Below, piece after piece: positions 55,081-64,000 of a DNA stretch of 64,000 nt (position 1 is the stretch's first letter; every line of letters begins with the position of its first letter). The stretch lies in NCBI GenBank assembly GCA_029215795.1, contig JARDYH010000003.1, forward strand, positions 256,936,562 through 257,000,561, read 5' to 3'. The DNA is from Anniella stebbinsi. Taxonomy: Eukaryota; Chordata; Lepidosauria; Squamata; Anniellidae. A model generated the notes under the pieces. The model saw nothing but the letters and a program-made list of their open reading frames with translations, searched no databases and was not told where the DNA came from. The translations under genes were made by a program, and so were the position numbers.

Positions 55081-55924
55081 TCTCTTCCTCACTCGTGGTG
55101 GTTTTTCTAGACAGACATGACGGGCTTTGCCAAGTCATGCTGTCTTTTACAGATTCAGGAATTTCCTGACAATTGAGCATGTTTTAAGTATGACTGCTTT
55201 CTGGATGTTAGTGTAGATGTATTTTGGTAGGCCCAGTTTCTGAAGGTTTTCTGTATAGTTTTTTCATGTGATTCGGTGACTGAGGTGACTAATGGAATAA
55301 TTGTGACCTTTTCCTGATGCCACAGTTTTTTTTCCTTCCACGGCTAGTGGTGTATATTTGTCTCTCTTTTCTTCTTTTCAACAACATTTTTGTCATTCGG
55401 TATTGCTATGTTGAAGAGGTATGTGGGTTTTTTTTCTTTTTTTGTCTATGACCATTATGTCTGGTTGGTTGCAGGGTATTGTCTTGTGGGTGTGAATTGT
55501 TCTATCCCATTATATTTTATGATCTGCATTATTATTTTTATTATTAGGTGCCCAACCATGCTGGGTGCTACTGCTGGGCTTGCTCCCCCCAGAGATGCTC
55601 ACCTGGCCCCTTCTTTGATGGCTTTCTGGCACCAGGAAAACGCTTTTTTGATTTCCCAGGCTTTTTAACCAGTTTTTGTTGTCAGCTTCGGGTGCAATCC
55701 TATGCATGTTAAGACAGAAAAAAGTCTTACAAGTCTCTGCATGCTTCAGCCAGACAGTATTTCTTCTTCTTCTTCTTCTTCTTCTTCTTCTTCTTCTTCT
55801 TCTTCTTTCTTCGTTGTGTGCCTGCTGCTTTCCTTGGTTGTGGTAGCTGTGTCTTAGGCTCCTTCTCCAGAATTGATCTCTGATCACGATTTACCCTTGG
55901 TCACCATGGTAGGGACAGAAAGTA
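55079..55924. other. Mixed stretch with LINE crumbs and a TTC microsatellite
   Basis: A LINE 3' crumb at about 55545-55675 (AGATGCTCACCTGGCCCC, ATTTCCCAGGCTTTTTAACC). The left half of the GCACAATCCTAGGCATG MITE family at about 55688-55759. (TTC)n at 55760-55808. No gene. Confidence 0.55.
55760..55808. repeat. (TTC)n microsatellite
   Basis: About sixteen units. The GAA-rich complement produces an arginine-rich false frame on the minus strand. Confidence 0.95.
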
Positions 55925-56469
55925 CAATTGAAAGTTGATAGGGCAAGAAGAATGAGCCTTACTGAAGAATAATCAGCATGGTTTCTGTAAAGCTAAGTCA
56001 CTGACCTTTTAATCAGCATGAGGATGGGGGCGATCCAGTAAACATTGTTTACCCAGACTTTCAAAAAACTTTGGACATTCCCTTGTGAAAGACCCCTGAG
56101 CAAACTTAGAAATCATGAGATAAGGCTCCTCTAATGGCATTGTAATTGATTAAAGAATGGGAAGCAGAGAGTAGGAATAAACAGACAGTTGTCACAGTGG
56201 AGGGATATAAGAAGTGGTGTCTCCCAATGATTTGTATAAGGACTAGTGTTGTCTAACTGTTCATAAATAACCTACAGTTAAAGGTGAGCTGATGACCCCG
56301 AATTATATAGGGCAGTTAACAAAAATGCGCAGCCAAGTGCTCCAAAAGGATCTCTCCAGACTGGGAGAATGGGCATTAAAATGGCAAATTAAGTTCAATG
56401 TAAACAAGTGTAAAGTGATGCATGTTGGGGCTAAATATGCTAATGATAGCCAAAGTGTAGCCATCTTTT

Positions 56470-56930
56470 GCTTACAAGTACAGAATGCTGGGAACGCTTG
56501 CTCAAGACTGAAGGAAAATTCAAAGTGCGTACGCGGCAGATAGGGCCTTGCCACAAGCCTGGTTTCATCTGGTTATAGCATTTGTCTGAAGAGCCTCCTA
56601 ATGCAAGGCCATCAGCGCACCTTATCAGAAGCTACAGAATTTAACCCAGCAACAACTGAAACATGCGCAGTGGCTTTCAACAGTGTGTCAAAGGGCAGTG
56701 ACTCTCTCGTTGGAATGCACTGGGTTTTGCTTGCGCTTGCGCTGTATAAAGTAGTGACGTAGATCTTATGCTGTATAGTATAAAAGAGGGAGACTGCGTG
56801 CTCCTAGGTGTGACTCTGGTGGGCTGGCAGCTTACTAGAGTGCACCCGCTCAGCTGAACGTAATAAATGTGCGTTGGATCAGATCTTTGGAGTCTGTGCT
56901 TCTTAGTGGGAATTGGCATATCTCCTAGGA
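56470..56930 (+). mobile_element. Candidate solo LTR inside CR1
   Basis: Sequence foreign to CR1 with a TATA-like AGTATAAAAGAGG (about 56778), AATAAATG polyadenylation-like signal (about 56861), and a probable end GGGAATTGGCA. CR1 resumes at CTAGGAAAAAGAGCCTGGAA. The order TATA, poly-A signal, short tail is that of a solo retroviral LTR. Exact borders and duplication not found. Confidence 0.5.
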
Positions 56931-57435
56931 AAAAGAGCCTGGAAGTTTTGGGCAACACTAACTTTGCATATAACTTCACAAATGCACTAATGGGGGCTGA
57001 GCTGACAGTGATTGACAAATGAAAATGTAGGCCTTGTGTGCAGCAGCTGTGGAAAAGGTGAATTTCATGCTAGGGATCATTAGAGAAGAGATCAAAAACA
57101 AAACTGCCAATATCGTAATCATTTATACAAAACTATGGTGCAACCACACTTGGAATGCCACATAACAGTTTTGGGTTTTTTTGCATCTCGGGAAAGGATA
57201 CTGTAGAACTGGAAAAGACACAGAAAAGGAAACCAAAGTGATTAAGGGGCTGGAGCAACATCCCTATGAGGAAAGGCCACAACATCTAGGTTAGAAAGAA
57301 GGAGAGTAAGGGGAGGAGATGTGATAGAAATTCATAAAATTATGCAAGATAGAGATATGTTCTTCTCCCTCTCTCATTATACTAAAAGCTGAGATCCTCC
57401 AATGAAGCTAAATGGTGGGAAATTCAGGAGAGATT

Positions 57436-57683
57436 TATTTATTTATTTTATTTATTTATTACATTATATTCTGCCTTTTTTCCTCCGAGGAATCCAAGGC
57501 GGCTTACATAATCCTCCTCTCCATTTTATCCTCGCAACAACAACTCTATGAGGTCAGTTGGGCTGAGAATTTGTGACTGGGCCAAAGTCACCCAGTGAGC
57601 TTCATGGCCGAGTAGGGACTAGAACCCGGATCTCCCGACTCTCAGTCCAACGCTCTGGCCACTACACCACACTGGCTCTCAGA
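57436..57683 (-). mobile_element. tRNA-derived SINE, type B, inserted in CR1
   Basis: Reverse orientation: ATTCTGCCTTTTTTCCTCCG, CCATTTTATCCTCGCAACAA, AGAACCCGGATCTCC (B-box region) and CCACTACACCACACTGGCTC (head). The CR1 sequence continues on both sides. Confidence 0.9.
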
Positions 57684-58035
57684 TAAAAGGCAGTAGTTCT
57701 TCACACAGGGCATAGCTAAACTGTAAAAGTCGCTACCACAAGATGAAGTGATGGCCACCATTTTACATTGGTTTAAAAGAGGATTAGACAAATTTATGGA
57801 GAATAAGGCTACCAACGGCTACTAGTCGTAATGGCAATATACTACCTCCAGTACTGGAGGTGGTAAGCATCAAAATACCAGTTGCTGGGGAACAACAGTG
57901 GGAGAGGGGCATTGCATTCATTTCCTGCTTGTGGGCTTTCCAAAGGCTTCTGGTTGGCCACTGGGAAACAGGATGGTGGACTAGATGGGCCTTTGGTTTG
58001 ATCCAGCAGGGCTGCTCTTATGTTCCACATGACAT

Positions 58036-58663
58036 AGTCTCCCATACAGTTTTTCCTGGTGAGTAGCTTTTTCTGAGACTTATTGCTCAATCCCCAGTGG
58101 CATACACATGCAGGTATGTGGGTAGGCAGGCAGCTTGGTGACTGCTTGTTTGTTTATTTATTTGTTTATTTAATGTAATACCTTTTTATTATAGATGGCC
58201 ATGCAGTACACAAAGGGCCTCTGTAAACATGCCTATCCCTGTCATTTTTATGCAAATTTAGGATGTTGCTAATTTTTTTTATATATTTACAAACTATTTA
58301 GCATTTACAATGTTTGTTTTATTAAGAAAAAAAGAGATGTGACTTCAGCAAAGATCTACTTGTGCCTCCAAAAGTTAATGTTAATTCAGCAAAGATCTAC
58401 TTGGGCCGTCAAAAGTTAATGTTAATTCAAACGAACTTAATTGGTTATAAACACCTGGTTTATGCAATGTATTTCAAGGATTTTCATTTGAATGCAAGTT
58501 GAACTGAAAATTACTAGCTGATTGCAGATGTGAAGATTTCAGGAAATGACTGTAGCCAATTCAAGAATGACTTGACGGAGCACTATTTTTGTAAATGGGG
58601 TTTATTCTTAGAAGCTGCTATAAATCTGTGGGTCTTACAGAAAGACACTACTAATTTGGATAA
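58036..58663. other. Intron upstream of SLC8A1 exon 2
   Basis: Contains TTTATTTA repeats (58151-58171) and a 41-bp tandem duplication at 58344-58425. No exon recognised. Confidence 0.5.
58344..58425. repeat. 41-bp tandem duplication upstream of exon 2
   Basis: TTCAGCAAAGATCTACTTG and AAAAGTTAATGTTAA occur twice, in 58344-58384 and 58385-58425, with a few differences. Confidence 0.9.
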
Positions 58664-58691
58664 CACTCTTTTACACTTTTGTATTCTGCAG
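58664..58691 (+). promoter_or_regulatory. Splice acceptor of SLC8A1 exon 2
   Basis: A T/C-rich tract ends in TATTCTGCAG directly before the 38-nt 5' untranslated part of exon 2. The position fits the known gene structure, in which the start codon lies shortly inside exon 2. Confidence 0.9.
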
Positions 58692-60528
58692 ATTAGAAAA
58701 CATTTGGAAATTGGTCCAACGAAGCAGTCATGATGGGATTAAAGAATCCAACTGCCTTTCCTGGTGGTCTCCATCTTCTAAGTGTCGTTATACTCTTGCT
58801 TTTGCACATGGACAGAGTGCACTCAGAACATCAGACTGAAGTTACCAATGATACTAATGAAGATTGTACTGGTACCTATATCTGTAAGAAAGGTGTGATT
58901 TTACCAATCTGGGAACCTCAAGACCCTTCGTTTGGTGATAAAATAGCAAGAGCTACTGTATACTTCGTAGCCATGGTCTACATGTTTCTGGGAGTGTCAA
59001 TTATAGCTGACCGCTTCATGTCATCCATAGAAGTTATTACGTCCCAGGAGAGAGAGATCACAATCAAGAAACCCAACGGCGAAACCAGCAAGACAACAGT
59101 GAGAGTTTGGAATGAGACTGTTTCCAACTTAACACTGATGGCTTTGGGCTCTTCTGCACCTGAGATCCTCCTTTCTGTCATTGAAGTGTGTGGCCATGGC
59201 TTCGAGGCAGGGGACCTAGGGCCAAGCACCATCGTAGGAAGTGCTGCCTTCAACATGTTTGTCATCATAGCCCTTTGCGTTTACGTTGTTCCTGATGGGG
59301 AAATCAGGAAGATTAAGCACCTTCGTGTGTTTTTTGTCACTGCAGCTTGGAGCATCTTTGCCTACACTTGGCTTTACCTAATTTTGTCAGTCATATCGCC
59401 CGGGATAGTAGAGGTCTGGGAAGGCTTGCTCACTTTATTCTTTTTCCCAATCTGTGTGGTTTTTGCATGGGTTGCTGACAGAAGGCTTTTGTTCTACAAG
59501 TATGTCTACAAGAAGTACAGGGCTGGCAAGCAGAGGGGCATGATCATCGAACATGAGGGCGAAGGGCCACAATCCAAAGCTGACATCGAAATGGACGGGA
59601 AGGTAGTCAATTCCCACGTTGAGAGTTTCTTAGATGGCACTTTGGTCCTAGAGGTGGATGAGAAGGATCAAGACGAAGAGGAAGTGAGGAGAGAAATGGC
59701 CAGGATCCTTAAAGAGCTGAAGCAGAAGCATCCAGACAAAGAAGTCGAACAGCTGATAGAACTAGCTAACTATCAAGTTCTGAGCCAGCAGCAAAAAAGC
59801 CGAGCCTTTTACCGCATCCAGGCCACTCGGCTTATGACAGGAGCCGGCAATATTTTGAAGAGGCACGCGGCTGACCAAGCAAGGAAAGCAGTCAGCATGC
59901 ACGAGGTCAACTGTGAAGTGGCAGACAATGACCCGGTCAGTAAAGTCTATTTTGAGCAGAATACCTACCAGTGCCTTGAGAACTGTGGCACAGTGGCCCT
60001 AACTATTGCCCGCCGAGGTGGCGACTTGACAAAAACCGTCTCAGTTGACTTCCGAACAGAAGATGGTACAGCCAACGCGGGTTCTGATTATGAGTTCACT
60101 GAAGGGACTGTGATATTTAAGCCAGGCGAGATGCAGAAAGAAATACGGGTTGGCATAATCGATGACGATATATTTGAGGAAGATGAAAATTTCCTTGTTC
60201 ACCTCAGTAATGTGAAAGTGTCCTCTGAGGTGCCAGAAGGCGGCTTTCTAGAGGCCGATCATTTCACAACCGTGGCTTGCCTGGGTTTGCCTGCTACTGC
60301 CACCGTCACTATCTTTGATGACGATCATGCTGGCATTTTTACCTTCGAGGAGCCTGTCACTCACGTAAGCGAGAGCGTGGGAACGATGGAAGTGAGATTG
60401 CTACGGACATCCGGAGCTCGAGGGAATGTTATCGTGCCCTACAAAACCGTTGAAGGCACAGCCAAAGGGGGCGGAGAGGACTTTGAAGATACTTGCGGAG
60501 AGCTGGAGTTTCAGAACGATGAGATTGT
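58692..60528 (+). CDS. SLC8A1: SLC8A1 (NCX1 sodium/calcium exchanger) exon 2; coding part 58730-60528
   Basis: Plasma-membrane exchanger that extrudes one Ca2+ for three Na+. The 599 complete codons match vertebrate NCX1 almost throughout. Seen in order: signal peptide (about 1-32); short extracellular segment with an N-D-T glycosylation site at 40 and cysteines 46 and 52; five membrane segments between about 72 and 250; the alpha-1 repeat with GSSAPE and GPSTIVGSAAFN (about 133-175); the basic XIP region (about 251-270); the regulatory loop; CBD1 with acidic Ca2+-binding stretches (about 400-530); and the start of CBD2 from about 532. The acceptor is a pyrimidine tract ending CTGCAG at 58691. 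The donor GTGAGT starts at 60529 and splits a GT/N valine codon (phase 2), as in mammals. An apparent stop at 60530-60532 is intronic. There are tandem ATGs at 58730 and 58733; the second has A at -3 and G at +4. The exon covers about 60% of the roughly 970-residue protein; later exons lie beyond the window. Confidence 0.97.
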
Positions 60529-60534
60529 GTGAGT
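60529..60534 (+). promoter_or_regulatory. Splice donor of SLC8A1 exon 2
   Basis: GTGAGT follows the conserved codons for N-D-E-I and the first two bases of the valine codon. Reading straight through reaches TGA at 60530, so the coding sequence must be spliced here. Confidence 0.93.
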
Positions 60535-61243
60535 ACTACTTAACTTTTGTGGCTCGTCAGCAGTCTGAACATATCTACAAAAGTAACTGGTAAAATACTA
60601 TATTCAGAGCCTTTTATTATTCATGCTGTATCAAATGTTGGATGCTCTTGTACAGTGACACAAGCCTCAAAACACAGTAGAAGCCATGTAACCTTAGGTG
60701 CTGAGTGTGTCTGGCTGAGGCAAACCCGTGCAGGTTTCCCAGAAGCTGTGTGCGTGTGAGAGAGTGTTGTCAGAAAGGAGTGTAATCTGGAGGTGTCTAT
60801 CTGCACATGTTGCATGGAAAGTCCACATGGGCACAATGGTAGTTGTTAGCCTTTCAAGTATTCCAGTGTTACAGAATAGCACAAAGTAAGTCCTATGCAG
60901 GCATTGTGGTACCCTTTCTAAGCACCACTGAGTCTTGTGCTCATCATGTAGCTAGGAAGGCCTTGCTTTTTCAGAGCTTTACTGGGATGGCCCTGCTGTT
61001 CGTTTTATAAAAAGCAGCCTGTGACTAATAAACAGACTTCGGTTGCAAGTTCCGAGAGGTTTGTCGTTAGCCTTTGTGACATCATGAAATATTTATGCTC
61101 TGCACTTTCAAGTTAATGTTACCACGTGGGGGAAAGTCCAATTAGGCAAGGCAGCCAGGTTTGACAGTTTACAAATGGGAAAGCAGTTAGAAAGGAAACA
61201 TTGCAGATAAGCATTTCCAGGCAACTAGGAATGATCCCTTGTT

Positions 61244-61281
<38 letters not shown>

Positions 61282-61307
61282 TGTTTAGCTACTGCCTTTC
61301 TCTATAT
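60535..61307. other. Intron downstream of SLC8A1 exon 2
   Basis: (CA)n at 61245-61281. About 61,040-61,160 looks unique, with TGACATCA and CACGTGG motifs; whether conserved is unknown. No exon recognised. Confidence 0.45.
61245..61281. repeat. (CA)n microsatellite
   Basis: Nearly uninterrupted dinucleotide run with one AAA interruption. Confidence 0.95.
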
Positions 61308-61430
61308 CAGCCTTCCCCAACCTGGTGCCTTCCAGATGTGTTGAACTACAACTCCCATGGTGGCTGGAGAGAATGGGAGTTGTAGTCCAACATGTCTGGG
61401 GGGCATCACGTTTGGAAAGGCTAGTGCATG
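61308..61430. mobile_element. Short palindromic MITE, CCTTCCCCAACCTGG family
   Basis: GCCTTCCCCAACCTGGTGCC and GTTGAACTACAACTCCCATG pair with TGGGAGTTGTAGTCCAACAT and the degraded CACGTTTGGAAAGGC. Only 780 bases downstream of exon 2. Confidence 0.85.
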
Positions 61431-64000
61431 TTATCATATAATGAAAAGAAGGTAAGTAACAGGACTCTTCAGGTGCATCATTTTTAATCTGCTAATAGGC
61501 TGCATTATGACCTCCCCAGTGATATTGTATCCTACTCTTCCTTGGGATGGAAAGAACCATTGGCCATACTGGGTTGGAACCCTTCATAAAACAATCATGC
61601 TGTTTGTAAGACAAACCCCTCGTGAACAGTAGTGCACATTGCCAAACTTTGGGCATAGAATCTGGCTCACGTTGAATCCTTATTAAATATGGTGACTTTA
61701 TGCATTTGCGTTGTGAATTTGCATCATGTTGCGCATGAATTGAATTTACAGGGCAAAGGATTGCGACAATGGCGGTGATGATAAGGAAGTGAAATCCTTT
61801 TTGACAAATCCTCCGGGGAGGGTGGGTTTAGGATGCCAACCCATGGGATGAAAGGGATATTTCCTTGGTGTTCAATATTTGCATATTGTTCAAAAGCTTG
61901 ACCCAAATAAGCTAATTAAAAAAACTGGCCAAGTTTGATTTTCATTATAAGCTATTTGAAGGGGAACCCATCAATGTTGATGACTTTTATCTCCGTTGGG
62001 AACAGTGGGCGGTGATGGATAACTCTGATAATATTGTAGTATTGTTGGAATAGAGGCTGCTGAAACCCTAGGTTCAAAACGTTTAGAGATTATGAGCAGC
62101 AGAGAAGTGAAATTGCACCTGCTTTCTCCATATCCAAGTGTACTGATCCCAAACCTGGGCACACTGTGCTGCCACCCATTGAAATGGGATTGCTTGGTTT
62201 AGTGTCCAACATGATGGTCCACCTGATCTTAACACATATATCCCCCTTTTAAACAATCTGTGCCCCTAAAACCTGTACAAACGTTGAGGTATGAGTGCAG
62301 ATAGCTTGAGTGTATATAGAACAGGGTTATTAAACCAAGGGCTGAATTTGGCACACCTGGAGTCCTGCTCTGGCTCTATGGGATTCCCCTGGCCCCAACA
62401 CTTTTCTGCAACCACCACCTTTGTGCAGTTTTTCCCCTCATTATAAAAGGTTGAAATGAGGAAAAGAACATAATTTTATTTCCTTTTGAAGAAGATCACC
62501 ATCAACATAATGTATCAGAATTTTATGGGAGATTTGCTGCTGGCTTTAAAGCAAGGGTGTGGAAGGTGTTGCTCTCCAGATGTTGTTTGTCCACACCTTC
62601 CGTCAGCCCTAGCCAGCAGAGCCAATGGTGTGGATTATGGGCATTGCAGTCAATATCTAGAGGGGCACATGATCCCCACCCCTGCTTTAAAGGAATGGTG
62701 GATTACACCCATAGTAGAAATGACAACGAGGTTAACTTTTTAGAATAGGCCCAACATTTTATTTGGAATGGAAAAGCAGGGAGTAAAATGATACCAGATA
62801 GTGGGTTGTTTGGGGAGTATTCTTACTGGTGCTGGGGTGGATTCCGGCTACCTATCCTAGACAAAATGTATCTCTCTGGTTGCAATGCTTCTAAGGGCAG
62901 AATTGGACATGACAGGGACATAAGGAGCTGTCTTGCATGTGTCCACTCCATTCACATATAAAATGGGGAGGGAGGGGCGGGTGCTGCAGTCAATTGCACC
63001 AAATATTTTCCTTCCTTTTTTGGGTTGGATACTGAAGATTAACTAGGAATTGTGAAAAGTACCTGGGGAAATAGATTGAGGGGAGGTACACTTCTCTGGC
63101 ACATTTCTGTTACTGTTAAAATAAGCATGCTTCCAGACTAGGTTTTTATCATGTCATTGGCCTGCCTTATTCATGGAATTTCATGAGGGGTCCAGATATC
63201 ACCTGCCACTTGTAATCGTGTTTTCCCACAGCGTCTTATACCTTTTCCTTTATCTGTCCAGGAGAAAAAGATGCAATAGCTGCCCAGTGGCTTCTGATTA
63301 GTAGTGCTAGGAGTCCTTTGTCTGGAAGAATGCTAAGACCCATGACCATCTACTGTTTTAGTGTGGAGGAAGCATATATATGAAAAGAAGCACATTATCT
63401 GCCACCATTATATCTAGATTTGGTCTTAAACTCTGATAATTAATTCAGCATATATTGTGCTTGGTTTCCCAGCATTAGGTAACCATTTGAATTTTTTTGC
63501 CTGACCTAACAGATCATTATTTTCAGAGGACTATACAGCGATTATATGCCTGAAGCCTGTTCACTGGGTCAACTCATTTGCTATGATCTCACGCTGGCAT
63601 GGCTAATTTTAGAACCATATAGAATATTATAACTACAGAGTAGTTTATACAGATCTGATCGCAACATTTCCTGGTTTACACACACACACACATACACAGG
63701 TAAAAGTAGTAGGCTTCTTCTGATGCTCTTGTTAAAGAGGTTTTGAAGCTGCTGCAATGGTGATACTCTATATTTTATTGATTGGTTTAAGATTGTAGCC
63801 ATGATAAGAAACCTTTTCTAAAAGACAAACATCACAGCAACACAAGACAGCTCAGATAGAGCAGTCAATGAAGATATTAAAACAAAAAAACAAAAAAGTA
63901 CTCAAAGGTCTACTGTTGGAGCCGTGGCCTAATTGTTAGAGGTGCTGTGAGCCAAGAACTCTCGGTTAAAAATCAATAGGACTTATGGGTGCTCAGTTCT
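61431..64000. other. SLC8A1 intron, mostly unassigned
   Basis: About 62345-62410 may be a piece of the CTTCCATGGGC repeat. About 62545-62690 (GTGTTGCTCTCCAGATGTTG) may be a diverged palindromic MITE. (CA)n at about 63679-63698. A SINE-like head (GTGGCCTAATTGTTAGAGG) may start near 63924 and run out of the window. No exon recognised. Confidence 0.45.

Larger units (their letters stand above)
55925..58035 (+). pseudogene. CR1 LINE, 5'-truncated, interrupted twice
   Basis: The reverse-transcriptase end is recognisable: LQKDLSRLGEWALKWQIKFN and VNKCKVMHVG at about 56337-56433. Beyond 56930 follow AGCAGCTGTGGAAAAGGTGA, TTTCATGCTAGGGATCATTA and the CR1 3' end TTGGTTTGATCCAGCAGGGC. An LTR-like block (about 56470-56930) and a SINE (57436-57683) interrupt it. 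Many frame breaks. Confidence 0.88.

Noticed and set aside
60530..60532. Stop codon ending a 600-residue SLC8A1 protein
   Set aside because: It lies in the intron after a consensus donor; the known protein continues with further exons.

Overview
The window looks like vertebrate nuclear DNA, most likely from a squamate reptile (lizard or snake). The one recognisable protein-coding exon is a near-canonical copy of the large second exon of SLC8A1 (the sodium/calcium exchanger NCX1). The repeat background mixes CR1 LINEs, L2-like LINEs with (TAA)n or (TAAA)n tails, tRNA-derived SINEs and many short palindromic hAT-type elements, and no primate or rodent repeats were seen. The squamate assignment is inferred from this repeat mix.

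Layout: positions 1-30,000 are intergenic or far-upstream sequence made mostly of transposon fragments, often one inside another, with microsatellites. A strong CpG island lies at about 30,290-31,510. It has a consensus splice donor at 31,225 and is the best candidate for an SLC8A1 promoter with a non-coding first exon. From there to 58,691 the sequence behaves like a long first intron, again rich in LINE, SINE and hAT copies, a 200-nt-arm hairpin at 41,192-41,615, and a 5S-rRNA-like fragment at about 48,389-48,464. SLC8A1 exon 2 spans 58,692-60,528 with a clear acceptor and donor. It encodes the signal peptide, the N-terminal membrane domain with the alpha-1 repeat, the XIP region, CBD1 and the start of CBD2. 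The rest, to 64,000, is the start of the next intron.

No complete RNA gene, CRISPR array, operon or intact transposase was found. L2-like copies keep long reverse-transcriptase reading frames, but all are 5'-truncated or frame-broken.

The most informative structures are mobile-element architecture. They include a 320-bp 'palindrome of palindromes' element present in six copies, two with perfect 8-bp target duplications. An 840-bp GC-rich hAT-type element also has a perfect duplication. Several nested insertions let the order of events be read. Exon 2 has the single-exon geometry known in mammals to give an abundant circular RNA.
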